Assembly (NCBI GenBank): GCA_937934165.1
Contig: CALGZX010000082.1
Location: forward strand, 1-64,000
DNA length: 64,000 nt
Reading direction: 5' to 3'
From: an uncultured Collinsella sp.
GTDB taxonomy: Bacteria; Actinomycetota; Coriobacteriia; Coriobacteriales; Coriobacteriaceae
Shown: in pieces, positions 44,968 through 53,936 of the stretch
Position numbering within the stretch: the stretch's first letter is position 1
How the letters are laid out: every line of letters begins with the position of its first letter
Made by a program: the position numbers and the translations under genes
Notes under the pieces: model-generated
What the model was told of the DNA's origin: nothing
What the model saw: only the letters and a program-made list of their open reading frames with translations
The model's database searches: none

Positions 44968-45672
44968 ATGGGCGTCGTCGATCCCTTTTCTGTTGCTCGG
45001 TCCGCGGGGCTTGAGCTAATCGGGAAGTCCGAGGGCCTCACGCTCACCGACGGCACGATGGAGCTGCGTGCCGATTTTGGCCGCATGCTTCCACGGCTCA
45101 AGCAGGGCCGTCTGCAGCAAGAACTGCTGGTAAAGGCTGCGCGCGCAAAAGGCATCGAGAGCCCATGGGCGATTGACGCCACGGCAGGCTTTGGCGAGGA
45201 TTCGCTGCTGCTGGCGGCCGCGGGCTTTACCGTCGATCTGTATGAGCAGGATTGCGTGATCGCGGCGCTCCTCAAGGATGCCTTGGATCGCGCGGCAGAT
45301 GATCCGGCGCTTGCGACAGCCGTGGCGCGCATGCGCTTACATGCAGGCGAGGACAGCATTGCCGGCCTTCGCCATACAGCTGAGCTGCTCGGGCAGGGCG
45401 AGCTCACCGCTCCTGACGTGGTGTATCTGGACCCCATGTTTCCCGGACGCACCAAGAGCGCGGCGGTTAAAAAGAAGTTCCAACTCTTGCATCATCTGGA
45501 ACAGCCGTGCGCCGATGAGGAGACGTTGGTCGAAGCTGCGCTTGCGGTGCATCCGCGCAAGGTCGTTATCAAGCGGCCGGTAAAGGGCCCGCTGCTTGCC
45601 GGCGTTAAGCCGAGCTATCAACTTGCGGGCAAGGCCGTTCGCTACGATGTTTTGGTGCCGCCGCGCCCGTAG
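44968..45672 (+). CDS. RsmJ-like 16S rRNA (guanine-N2)-methyltransferase
   Basis: The 234-residue enzyme has the RsmJ arrangement: SPWAIDATAGFGEDSLLLAA (SAM loop), YEQDCVIAALLKDAL, and VVYLDPMFPGRTKSAAVKKK (catalytic DPMFP). RsmJ methylates N2 of G1516 in 16S rRNA. Overall length fits. GTTAAGGAGTACCC precedes the ATG. It is not clearly orthologous to E. coli RsmJ, so no gene symbol is given. Confidence 0.83.
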   Translation: MGVVDPFSVARSAGLELIGKSEGLTLTDGTMELRADFGRMLPRLKQGRLQQELLVKAARAKGIESPWAIDATAGFGEDSLLLAAAGFTVDLYEQDCVIAALLKDALDRAADDPALATAVARMRLHAGEDSIAGLRHTAELLGQGELTAPDVVYLDPMFPGRTKSAAVKKKFQLLHHLEQPCADEETLVEAALAVHPRKVVIKRPVKGPLLAGVKPSYQLAGKAVRYDVLVPPRP

Positions 45673-45720
45673 CTTGTGTGCGATGGCTGGCGCTCCGTCA
45701 GTGCCGTGCCAATGTGGGGT

Positions 45721-46017
45721 CTATTTCCAAGGGTGCGACGTCAAATGCCAGCCGCCGCAGTATTCGCATTTGTAGCAGGCCAAGCCACGCCGCCCGCGGT
45801 TTTCACATTCGGCCATAACAGCCTCGGCCTCGGCGCGCGTGTCGTAACGGTTTTTGCGCTCGCACGACTTGTAGCGCCAGGCCTCATCGCGCTCGGCGTC
45901 CAGGGCGTCGCGGCGCTCGTCTTCGCGCGCAAACAGGTCACTCATATCGCCGCCCGTGGCAGCGCCTAAAAACTCGCTTTTGGCTTTTGACCAAGCGGCT
46001 CGCTTTTTGCTCCCCAT
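45721..46017 (-). CDS. Hypothetical protein with a C-terminal zinc-ribbon-like motif
   Basis: The protein (98 residues from the ATG at 46017) ends in RYDTRAEAEAVMAECENRG then LACYKCEYCGGWHLTS. The Y-K-C-x-x-C-G-x-W-H-L-T-S pattern is found in small uncharacterised actinobacterial and phage proteins and probably binds zinc with His. The function is unknown. An in-frame TTG at 46038 is an alternative start. Confidence 0.6.
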   Translation of the reverse strand: MGSKKRAAWSKAKSEFLGAATGGDMSDLFAREDERRDALDAERDEAWRYKSCERKNRYDTRAEAEAVMAECENRGRRGLACYKCEYCGGWHLTSHPWK

Positions 46018-46094
46018 CTGCTTCGCGCCCCTCTCCAAACGTTGGTATCATTGCTCAATCAAAGTGATACCAATAAACGTGAGGTCGCCGCGTG

Positions 46095-46583
46095 ATGATC
46101 AGAAAAACCCTCGATACCGACATTCCCGCCGTCATGGCTATTTATGACGCGGCCCGCGCCTTTATGCGCGCGCATGGCAACGCCACGCAGTGGCCCGAGG
46201 GCACGCCTTCGGCCGAGCAGCTGGCTGCCGATATCGCTGCCGGTGGCAGCTATGTGTGCGAAGTCGACGGCCGCGTGGTGGCGACGTTTGCCTTTTTACC
46301 GGGCCCGGACGAGTGCTATGACGTCATTGAGGACGGTCAATGGCGTAGCGACACTCCGTACGCCGTGCTGCACCGCGTGGCATCCGACGGCACCACGCAT
46401 GGCGTTGCGGCCGCGATGTTTGCCTTTGCCAAGGAGCGTGCCGATCACCTGCGCATCGACACGCATCAGGACAACCTGCCCATGCAGGGCGCGAGCCTCA
46501 AGGCGGGGTTTGAGCGCGCCGGCATCGTGTATGTGTCCGACGGTACACCGCGTGTTGCGTTTGACTGGCTGCGCGAGGCATAA
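46095..46583 (+). CDS. GNAT-family acetyltransferase
   Basis: The roughly 162-residue protein begins MIRKTLDTDIPAVMAIYDAA and shows the acetyl-CoA-binding region THGVAAAMFAFAKER with LRIDTHQDNLPMQGASLKAG, typical of N-acetyltransferases. The substrate is unknown. GTG at 46092 directly before the ATG is an alternative start. A strong hairpin at 46613-46650 follows. Confidence 0.88.
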   Translation: MIRKTLDTDIPAVMAIYDAARAFMRAHGNATQWPEGTPSAEQLAADIAAGGSYVCEVDGRVVATFAFLPGPDECYDVIEDGQWRSDTPYAVLHRVASDGTTHGVAAAMFAFAKERADHLRIDTHQDNLPMQGASLKAGFERAGIVYVSDGTPRVAFDWLREA

Positions 46584-46612
46584 GAGCGGGGACGCGTATC
46601 AACAATTTGCAC

Positions 46613-46650
46613 GAACGAAAATGGCCCCGGGTGGGGCCATTTTCGTTCGC
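46613..46650 (+). terminator. Strong hairpin terminator after the GNAT gene
   Basis: CGAACGAAAATGGCCCC (46613-46629) pairs perfectly with its complement (46634-46650) around GGGT. The stem ends within TTTTCG. The next gene is about 190 bp away. Confidence 0.8.
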
Positions 46651-46836
46651 TGGCTGTTTTGCAAGCCGGCTTTCGCAAGGCGCGAACCTACGAAAATCGC
46701 CGCGCGGCAACGCAGGGCGATGAGCTCGGTCGGGGGATAGGGCCCGCTTCGCCCGCCGGCCCGTAAATTGTATCATCCAGTGTGGAATGAGGACGCCCGT
46801 TGCCGCGTGCGATGGGCTTGCAATAAGAGGAGAGCC

Positions 46837-48840
46837 ATGTCGAAGCAAGCGGTCGTTGGAATCTTGGCGCATGTCGATGCCGGCAAGACCACGTTGGCCG
46901 AGGCCATGCTATTCAACGCGGGCCGCATTCGCAAGCGCGGCCGCGTGGACGATGGCGATTCGCATCTGGATACGAACGAGATTGAGCGCGAGCGCGGTAT
47001 TACGATCTTCTCGTCGCAGGCTGTGCTCGACCATGGCGATACCCACGTCATGCTCGTGGATGCACCAGGGCATGTCGATTTTTCAGCCGAGGCGGAGCGC
47101 ACGCTGCGCGCACTCGACTACGCGATTTTGGTTGTGGGCGCCAACGACGGCGTGCAGGGGCATACCGAAACCCTGTGGCGCCTGCTTGCGCGCTATGAGA
47201 TCCCGACGTTCATCTATATCAACAAGATCGATTTGGAGAATCCCGGCCGCGATGTTTTGCTGGCACAACTTGGGCAACGTCTTTCCGAGGGCTGCCTGGA
47301 CGCCAACGAACTGCTGGCGGGCGGCGCCGTTCAGGAGGACGCCGCTGCGTTAGACGAGGCGGCGCTCGACGAGTTTCTTGAGGCGGGTGAGCTTTCCGTC
47401 GCAACGCTGTCGCGCATGGTCGCCGAGCGCAAGCTCTTTCCCTGCTTTGCCGGCTCGGCGCTCAAGGACCAAGGCGTGGACGAGCTACTCGACGGTATGT
47501 GCACTCTGATGTACGAGCGAACATGGCCCCAGGAGTTCGCCGCGCGTGTCTACCGCGTGAGTCGTGGAGACCGTGGCGAGCGTCTTGCCTGGGTCAAGGT
47601 GACGGGCGGTGTGCTGCGTGCAAAGCAAGTTGTCGAGGGATGCTCTGGCGCCTCCACTTGGGAGCAAAAGATCGACCAGGTGCGCATCTATAACGGCGAA
47701 AAGTATGAGCTTGCCCAAGAAGTTGCCGCTGGCGGTATTTGTGCCGTGACGGGTCTTGCGCACGTTCGCCCAGGGGACGCCCTGGGCGCGGAGCCTGCGG
47801 GCGATGCGCCCGTCATTGCGTCGGTCCTCACCTATACGGTGCTTCCGGGCGAACACGATGTCCACGCGGTGTTCAAAGCGCTGACTGAGTTGGCGGACGA
47901 GGATCCCATGCTCGGCGTAAGCTGGAATACGCATCTTGAGCAGATTCATTTGCAGTTGATGGGCGCCGTGCAACTTGAGGTCGTGCAGCAGGTGTTGGCC
48001 GATCGCTTTGGCCTTTCGATTGCGTTTGAGCCCGGCGGTATTCTCTATAAGGAGACTATTTCGCAGCCGGTCGAGGGCGTGGGCCACTTTGAGCCGCTGC
48101 GCCACTATGCCGAGGTGCATCTGCGCCTGGAGCCGTTGCCAGCGGGTTCGGGCGTGCAGTTTGGCACCGTGGCCTCGACCGACGAGCTCGATCTTAACTG
48201 GCAGCGTTTGGCACTCACCAACGCCATGGAGCGCGATCACCTGGGCGTGCTGACCGGCTCGCCCATCACCGATGTGCGTATTACGCTCACGGGCGGCCGT
48301 GCGCATGCCAAACACACCGAGGGCGGCGACTTTCGCCAGGCCACGTACCGCGCGATTCGCCAGGGTTTGATGCAGGCGCGTGAGGTCGGCGCGGCGGTGC
48401 TGTTGGAGCCGTGGTACCGCTTTGAGCTCGAGGTGCCGGGGGAGTGCGTGGGTCGGGCGCTCTCGGATGCTACGCGCATGGGTGCCGAGTACGAGCCGCC
48501 GACGATGGCGGGAGACCGGGCGAAGCTTGTGGGTCGCGTGCCGGCATCCGAGGTGCAGGACTATGCCCTGGAGGTAGCTGCCTACACGAGCGGTCGCGGG
48601 CATCTGTACCTGGAGTTCGCCGGCTATGCGGCTTGCCATGATGCCGAGCGCGTCATCGAGACGGCCGCCTATGAGCCCGAGGCCGATCTGCCCAACACGC
48701 CCGATTCGGTCTTTTGCTCTCACGGCGCCGGTTACACGGTCAAATGGTACGACGTCCCCGCCGCGGCGCACGTAAAGGTCGATCCCGCCACCTTCCGCCC
48801 CTGGCGAGCAGCAGACGCGGAGTTTTTCTGCCGTAGTTGA
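46837..48840 (+). CDS. TetM-like translational GTPase of unknown role
   Basis: The 667-residue GTPase has G1 AHVDAGKTTLAEAM, switch I with RGITIFSSQ, DAPGHVDF and NKIDLE, then EF-G-like domains, and ends with DSVFCSHGAGYTVKWYDVP, similar to the C-terminus of TetM/TetO ribosomal protection proteins. It belongs to the broader ribosomal-protection/EF-G-like group. Sequence divergence and its chromosomal housekeeping context make true tetracycline resistance uncertain. The ATG at 46837 follows AAGAGGAGAGCC. Confidence 0.82.
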   Translation: MSKQAVVGILAHVDAGKTTLAEAMLFNAGRIRKRGRVDDGDSHLDTNEIERERGITIFSSQAVLDHGDTHVMLVDAPGHVDFSAEAERTLRALDYAILVVGANDGVQGHTETLWRLLARYEIPTFIYINKIDLENPGRDVLLAQLGQRLSEGCLDANELLAGGAVQEDAAALDEAALDEFLEAGELSVATLSRMVAERKLFPCFAGSALKDQGVDELLDGMCTLMYERTWPQEFAARVYRVSRGDRGERLAWVKVTGGVLRAKQVVEGCSGASTWEQKIDQVRIYNGEKYELAQEVAAGGICAVTGLAHVRPGDALGAEPAGDAPVIASVLTYTVLPGEHDVHAVFKALTELADEDPMLGVSWNTHLEQIHLQLMGAVQLEVVQQVLADRFGLSIAFEPGGILYKETISQPVEGVGHFEPLRHYAEVHLRLEPLPAGSGVQFGTVASTDELDLNWQRLALTNAMERDHLGVLTGSPITDVRITLTGGRAHAKHTEGGDFRQATYRAIRQGLMQAREVGAAVLLEPWYRFELEVPGECVGRALSDATRMGAEYEPPTMAGDRAKLVGRVPASEVQDYALEVAAYTSGRGHLYLEFAGYAACHDAERVIETAAYEPEADLPNTPDSVFCSHGAGYTVKWYDVPAAAHVKVDPATFRPWRAADAEFFCRS

Positions 48841-48870
48841 TAGAAGGGCGGCCCCTTTGTTACCTGCTGT

Positions 48871-48900
48871 TGGTATAACTCGGTATAAGTTGGTATAACT
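48871..48900. repeat. Three tandem 10-bp repeats upstream of ATPase copy 2
   Basis: TGGTATAACT, CGGTATAAGT and TGGTATAACT follow each other without gaps (48871-48880, 48881-48890, 48891-48900). The core GGTATAA is invariant and repeats once per helical turn. The array ends 33 bp before the start codon. TATAACT also resembles a -10, so the array may overlap the promoter. Confidence 0.9.
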
Positions 48901-48933
48901 ATAGGCAGGGTTTGCCAATCCGAGGAGGCCGAT

Positions 48934-50052
48934 ATGAATCCAAATCCCTTTAAGCCCACGGCTGGCAAGCGGCCTCCGATACTCATCGGTCGCGAGTCGG
49001 TCATCGAGGATTTCGAGGAAGGACTCGATAACGGCGCCGGAGCGCCGGGCAGGCTCATGCTCATTACGGGAAACCGCGGCTGTGGCAAAACGGTTCTCCT
49101 GCGGGAGCTGCAACGTCTGGCCAACGAACGCGGATGGGCGGTTGTCTCCGATTCCGCTTCGCTTGGCTTATGCGACCGCTTGGCCGACGCGCTTCGCTCG
49201 AATAAACCCGTTGTGACGTCAATGGAGCTCGGGCCGTCATTTGGCCGGATGTCGGTCGAGGCAGCGCGGGCAAAGGGCGAAACGTTGCGAGGGCTGGTCA
49301 ACGAGCGCCTCAAGAAGCTCGGTCCAGGCAAGGGCATACTGTTTGCGATTGACGAGGCCCAATCGGCGTCTATCGAGGAACTGGCGGCTCTTGCCGTTCT
49401 CTATCAGCAGGTGCTCGGAGACCAGGATGTCACGGGCTTGCCCGATAGCGACCAGCGCGGTCTTGCGCTGGTGTTCGCCGGCTTACCCAGTATGGTTGAC
49501 GATCTGCTCGAAGAGCCGAGCGTGACGTTTTTGCGGCGTGCCCAGCAGCGTACGTTGGGGGCGATCTCTTTGCCCAAGGTACGCGATTCGTATATCCAGA
49601 CGGTCAAAGACGCTGGTCTTCACGTTGACGCGGAGACGGCGGACCTTGCGGCACACAAGAGCATGGGGCATCCCTACATGGTTCAGCTGGTGGGCTATTA
49701 CATGTGGCGGTCTGCTGTTCGACGCGGCTCGCAGGTCATCGAAAGGCACGATGTCGAGGATGGCCATGCGGATGCCGTCTCCGAGTTCTACGAAGCGGTT
49801 GACGCGCCTCTATATTACGGGCTGCGCAGTCCACAGCGCCTTTTTATCGAGGCCATGGCGGTTGACGAGGACAAACCGACTCGCATGGCGGATATCATTG
49901 AGCGCTGCGATCGCACCCAGAGCTGGGCGAGCAAATATCGCGCAAGCCTGATTCGCGAGCGCGTCATCGAGGCTGCCGGATACGGCCTCGTCCGATTTAC
50001 CGTGCCCATGCTGGGCGCGTACATTCGCGATCGAGTTTTATGGCATGAGTAG
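48934..50052 (+). CDS. AAA family ATPase with C-terminal winged helix, copy 2
   Basis: The 372-residue protein is the most diverged of the three paralogues (MNPNPFKPTAGKRPPILIGR start). It has P-loop GNRGCGKT (46-53), Walker B GILFAIDEAQSASIEE, sensor LALVFAGLPSMV and RRAQQRTLG, and a winged-helix end (MADIIERCDRTQSWASKYRA, then VIEAAGYGLVRF). GAGGAGG precedes the ATG. Three 10-bp tandem repeats lie just upstream. Its 3' end overlaps the UvrA-like gene by 8 bp, so the two may be co-translated; copies 1 and 3 have no such partner. Confidence 0.85.
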   Translation: MNPNPFKPTAGKRPPILIGRESVIEDFEEGLDNGAGAPGRLMLITGNRGCGKTVLLRELQRLANERGWAVVSDSASLGLCDRLADALRSNKPVVTSMELGPSFGRMSVEAARAKGETLRGLVNERLKKLGPGKGILFAIDEAQSASIEELAALAVLYQQVLGDQDVTGLPDSDQRGLALVFAGLPSMVDDLLEEPSVTFLRRAQQRTLGAISLPKVRDSYIQTVKDAGLHVDAETADLAAHKSMGHPYMVQLVGYYMWRSAVRRGSQVIERHDVEDGHADAVSEFYEAVDAPLYYGLRSPQRLFIEAMAVDEDKPTRMADIIERCDRTQSWASKYRASLIRERVIEAAGYGLVRFTVPMLGAYIRDRVLWHE

Positions 50053-52558
50053 GGTGATAAAGGTGACGGAACAGAAGATGAGCCCGCAGGCTATCGAGGT
50101 GCGTGGCGCGCGTGTACACAACCTCAAGGACATCGATATCGATATTCCGCTGGGAAAGCTCGTGGGTATTGCCGGCGTGTCGGGTTCGGGCAAGAGCTCG
50201 CTGGCGCTGGGGGTTCTTTATGCCGAGGGCTCGCGCCGCTACTTGGAGGCGCTCAGCACCTATACCCGCCGTCGCCTGACGCAGGCCGAGCACGCCCAAG
50301 TGGACGAGGTGCTGCACGTGCCGGCGGCGCTCGCATTGCATCAGCGCCCCAGCGTGCCGGGCGTGCGCTCGACCTTTGGTACCATGACCGAGCTCAACAA
50401 TAGTCTGCGTCTGCTCTTTAGCCGTTGCGCCCATCATGTGTGCCCGCGCTGCGGGGCGCGTGTGGAGCCGAGCCTTAACGTTGCCGCAGGCCTGTCGCTC
50501 ACGTGTCCGACATGCGGCCGCGAGTTCTACGCGCCGAGTGCCGAGGACCTTGCCTTTAACAGTGGCGGTGCGTGTCCCACCTGCGGCGGCACCGGTGTCA
50601 TGCGCGAGGTGGACGAGGCGAGCTTGGTACCCGACGAGTCAAAGACTATCAACGAGGGCGCGGTGCTTCCTTGGGGCACGCTCATGTGGGATCTGATGAA
50701 GCAGGTGGCCGGCGAGATGGGCGTGCGCACCGACGTGCCGTTTAACCAGCTCACGCCTCAAGAGCGCGACATCGTGTTTCATGGTCCGGCGGTTAAGAAG
50801 CACATCCTCTACGTGCCCAAAAACGGCGAGGGCGCTACGCCACTCGACTTTACCTATTACAACGCCGTCTATACCGTCGAGAATGCGCTCGCCAAGGTCA
50901 AGGACGATAAGGGCTTAAAACGCGTTGCGCGCTTTTTGCGCGAGGGCCCATGCCGCGATTGCGGCGGCACGCGTCTCTCCGAGGCTGCGCGCCAGCCCCA
51001 GGTGCGCGGTATCAATCTGGCGCAGGCGGCGGCTATGACGCTGGGCGAGGCGATTGAGTGGGTGCGCGGGGTGCCCGCATTCTTGCCGCCCGAGATGCGG
51101 CCCATGGCGACGGATATCTGCGATTCATTTTTGGGCACGGCCCGTCGTCTGGTCGACTTGGGTCTCGATTACCTTTCACTCGACCGCGCCGGCGCCACGC
51201 TTTCCACGGGTGAGCGCCAACGCGTGCAGCTTGCTCGCGTGGTGCGTAACCGATCGACAGGCGTGCTTTATGTGCTGGACGAGCCTTCGATCGGCTTGCA
51301 TCCTGCCAATGTCGACGGCCTGGTAGGCGTGATGCGAGATCTGGTGGATGACGGTAACACCGTGGTTGTTGTCGACCACGATACGCGCGTACTGGCGGAT
51401 GCCGACTATCTGGTCGAGATGGGTCCCGTTGCCGGAGCAGGCGGCGGCAATGTGATCGCCGCTGGTACGGTAGACGAGGTCGAGCAATCGCAGGGCAGTC
51501 GCATCGCGCCGTTTTTGCGCTCAGAGTCCAAGCGCTTGCGTCCGCAGGTGACTGATGAGGAAATGTTCGACCAGGGCCATATCCGCATGGCAACCGAGGC
51601 CATCCATACCGTCAAACCGCTCGAAGTCGATATCCCGCGCGGCCGCCTTGTCGCGGTGACGGGCGTTTCGGGTTCGGGCAAGACGACGTTGGTGCTCGAG
51701 ACGCTCATCCCGGCGCTCAAGGCGCAGGCAGCCGGCGAACGCTTGCCGGGGCACGTGCGTTGGGTCGATGCCGAGGGCATTGCCCGTGCCAACCTGATTG
51801 ACGCCACGCCCATCGGTGCCAACGTGCGCTCGACGGTAGCGACCTATGCCGACATTCATGACGAGCTGCGCCGCGCCTTTGCACGTACGCCCGAGGCCAA
51901 GGCGGCGGGATATAAGGCGGGCGCCTTTAGCTACAACACCGGTGCCCTGCGCTGCCCTACGTGCGACGGCACGGGCTCGATATCGCTTGACGTGCAGTTT
52001 CTGCCCGACGTCGAGATCGTCTGCCCGGCATGCCGTGGCTCGCGCTACGCCGAGGCCGCCTCGCATATCCATCGCGAAGGCAAGGATGGCAGTCCGCTTG
52101 CGTTGCCGCAGCTTATGGATATGAGCGTGGACGAGGCACTCGACGCTACGGTGGGACTCAAGAAAGTTCAGGTGCGCTTGCAGACCTTGCACGACCTGGG
52201 CCTGGGTTATCTCACGCTTGGCGAGCCCACACCGGCGCTTTCGGGCGGTGAGGCACAGCGCCTTAAGCTCGCGAGTGAGATGGGCCGCGTGCAGGATGAT
52301 GCCGTATTCGTATTTGACGAGCCCACGATCGGACTACATCCGCTCGATGTTCAGGTGTTGCTGAGTGTGTTCGACGGACTCGTTGCCAAGGGCGCCACAG
52401 TTGTCGTGATCGAGCATGACCTCGACCTTATCCGCAACGCCGATTACGTGATCGACATGGGCCCGGGCGGTGGCGACGCCGGCGGGCAAATCGTCTGCGC
52501 CGGCACTCCGGGCGACATCGCAGTTTGCTCCGCAAGCATCACCGGCCGCTATCTATAG
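50045..52558 (+). CDS. UvrA-like excinuclease subunit, class II (short form)
   Basis: The 837-residue protein has two ABC cassettes: GVSGSGKSSLALGVLYAEGS with LSTGERQRVQLARV, and GVSGSGKTTLVLETL with LSGGEAQRLKLA, plus DEPSIGLHP and DEPTIGLHP. Zinc modules CPRCG, CPTCG and CRDCGG, then CPTCDG and CPACRG, mark UvrA. It lacks most of the insert found in the 940-residue housekeeping UvrA. Class II UvrAs occur alongside antibiotic self-resistance or as extra repair factors; the role here is unknown. It overlaps ATPase copy 2 by 8 bp. Later starts at 50063 or 50078 are possible. Confidence 0.9.
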   Translation: MSRVIKVTEQKMSPQAIEVRGARVHNLKDIDIDIPLGKLVGIAGVSGSGKSSLALGVLYAEGSRRYLEALSTYTRRRLTQAEHAQVDEVLHVPAALALHQRPSVPGVRSTFGTMTELNNSLRLLFSRCAHHVCPRCGARVEPSLNVAAGLSLTCPTCGREFYAPSAEDLAFNSGGACPTCGGTGVMREVDEASLVPDESKTINEGAVLPWGTLMWDLMKQVAGEMGVRTDVPFNQLTPQERDIVFHGPAVKKHILYVPKNGEGATPLDFTYYNAVYTVENALAKVKDDKGLKRVARFLREGPCRDCGGTRLSEAARQPQVRGINLAQAAAMTLGEAIEWVRGVPAFLPPEMRPMATDICDSFLGTARRLVDLGLDYLSLDRAGATLSTGERQRVQLARVVRNRSTGVLYVLDEPSIGLHPANVDGLVGVMRDLVDDGNTVVVVDHDTRVLADADYLVEMGPVAGAGGGNVIAAGTVDEVEQSQGSRIAPFLRSESKRLRPQVTDEEMFDQGHIRMATEAIHTVKPLEVDIPRGRLVAVTGVSGSGKTTLVLETLIPALKAQAAGERLPGHVRWVDAEGIARANLIDATPIGANVRSTVATYADIHDELRRAFARTPEAKAAGYKAGAFSYNTGALRCPTCDGTGSISLDVQFLPDVEIVCPACRGSRYAEAASHIHREGKDGSPLALPQLMDMSVDEALDATVGLKKVQVRLQTLHDLGLGYLTLGEPTPALSGGEAQRLKLASEMGRVQDDAVFVFDEPTIGLHPLDVQVLLSVFDGLVAKGATVVVIEHDLDLIRNADYVIDMGPGGGDAGGQIVCAGTPGDIAVCSASITGRYL

Positions 52559-52560
52559 AC

Positions 52561-52593
52561 AATGAGGCAAAGGGACAGTCCCTTTGCCTCATT
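52561..52593. repeat. GGCAAAGGG-type intergenic palindrome, copy 2
   Basis: AATGAGGCAAAGGGAC and its complement flank a single A, a 33-nt near-perfect palindrome. Compared with the copy at 22680, the variable stem pair is A-T instead of T-A. It sits between the convergent UvrA-like and ATPase copy 3 genes. Confidence 0.85.
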
Positions 52594-52598
52594 GATGC

Positions 52599-53699
52599 CT
52601 ATTTCACGCATTGAGCTGCGAGATAGTCGCGGAAGAATGGCAATTCAAATGCGACGAGCCCTCGTCCTCGCTCCCCGATGATGCCGGCGTCTATCATGCG
52701 GCGTCGGTAGCGGGAGACCTGCTGCGGCGAACGCTTAAGGCGCTCGACAAGGTCAGCGGTGGTGGACTCTTCCTCGTCATCGAGCATGGCGATGAGGAAT
52801 CGCTTGTCCTCTGCAGTGAGTTCCCGATAGGTTGCCGCGAGGATTCGGTCGTCCATCTCGTCGCGCGCGATTTTGATTCCCAGGTCAAAGTCGCGTGACG
52901 AGATTTCCTTCGAATCGCTTGTGAGATCCCAGGCACGGTAGCCTACGAGTTGCAATAGGAAGGGAAAACCAGAGATCGAGCGAACGGCTCTATCGATTCC
53001 CTCAGCATCTGCCAGGCGATCGTTTTCCTGGATTGTGCGAATCAAGGCCTCGCGTACGTCATAGTCGGCAATGCGACCCAGATGATATTGTTGGGCGCGG
53101 CGAAGGAACGAGACCGTCTTGTGGTTCAGCAACGTCGAGACATTGTTGGGAAGTCCCGCCATGAGCAGGGCGACGCGTTTCCCATCGGTCACAAAGTGCT
53201 GATACGTCGCTGCGAGCTGAATCATCTCGTCGAGTGTCGGGTCCACCTCGTCAACCGTGACGAGCAGACCGGTGCCCGCCTCGTTGAGCTGGTCGATGAT
53301 GTCGCTCATGCGATAACGCCAGGTTGAGGCATCGTGAACGCGATTGACCTCGATGCTGCCGAGCGGTGCAATTCCGAGGCCGGTGACTTCGAAGTTCTTA
53401 GACGGGTCGATAAGATGGCCGGCAGCACGTTTCGCCCCGAACTCGATTTCCTCAAGCATTCCCGGGAGCGCGGTCGTCTTTACGGCTATCCAGCCGTGGG
53501 ATTCCGCCCTTGTCGCGAGCGACGACATGAGAGCGGTTTTACCGGTTCCACGCGCGCCTGAGAAGATCGAGGTCAATTCTGGGCGCCTGCGCTGGCTCAA
53601 GAAGGCGCGGTCCAAATCACGAATAATCTGCTGCCTGCCGGCGAGATGGGCAGGAACCTCGCCAAAACTGGGGGTAAATGGGTTCTCGAGATATTCCAC
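52599..53699 (-). CDS. AAA family ATPase with C-terminal winged helix, copy 3
   Basis: The 366-residue protein (MEYLENPFTPSFGEVPAHLA start) resembles copy 1 closely. It has P-loop GARGTGKT (48-55), Walker B LLVTVDEVDPTLDE, VALLMAGLPNNV, FLRRAQQYHLGRI, and a winged helix ADLVERLKRSPQQVSRYRRR then IIGERGRGLVAF. The start is GTG at 53699 with GGAGG 5 nt upstream. Three 20-bp tandem repeats (53723-53782) lie just before it. The last residues run to the palindrome at 52561. Confidence 0.86.
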   Translation of the reverse strand: MEYLENPFTPSFGEVPAHLAGRQQIIRDLDRAFLSQRRRPELTSIFSGARGTGKTALMSSLATRAESHGWIAVKTTALPGMLEEIEFGAKRAAGHLIDPSKNFEVTGLGIAPLGSIEVNRVHDASTWRYRMSDIIDQLNEAGTGLLVTVDEVDPTLDEMIQLAATYQHFVTDGKRVALLMAGLPNNVSTLLNHKTVSFLRRAQQYHLGRIADYDVREALIRTIQENDRLADAEGIDRAVRSISGFPFLLQLVGYRAWDLTSDSKEISSRDFDLGIKIARDEMDDRILAATYRELTAEDKRFLIAMLDDEEESTTADLVERLKRSPQQVSRYRRRMIDAGIIGERGRGLVAFELPFFRDYLAAQCVK

Positions 53700-53722
53700 A
53701 ATGCCCTCCTTTAGCGTCTCGG

Positions 53723-53782
53723 GTTAATTTCATTTTATTCTAGTTAATCTCAATTAAAAACGATTAATTTCATTTCAAAGCA
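53723..53782. repeat. Three tandem 20-bp repeats upstream of ATPase copy 3
   Basis: Units begin at 53723, 53743 and 53763. Their cores TTAATTTCATTT, TTAATCTCAATT and TTAATTTCATTT keep a strict 20-bp period while the flanks vary. The array ends 24 bp from the GTG start. Its sequence is unrelated to the arrays of copies 1 and 2. Confidence 0.85.
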
Positions 53783-53936
53783 TAAGGTTGGTGCCGTGCG
53801 TTATCGAAGCAGTGCTTGAATAGCTTACGTTGGAGCCCGAAAATGGGTTCAACCCATTCGCGAAATATGCACGCCCTATTGTGAGTGGGCTCTCAGATGA
53901 GCTGAAGCTGCCATCGTGCGGCTGATAGGGGCAATC

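Noticed and set aside
46837..48840. Tetracycline resistance gene
   Set aside because: Similarity to TetM is at family level only; no supporting context, so described as a TetM-like GTPase.
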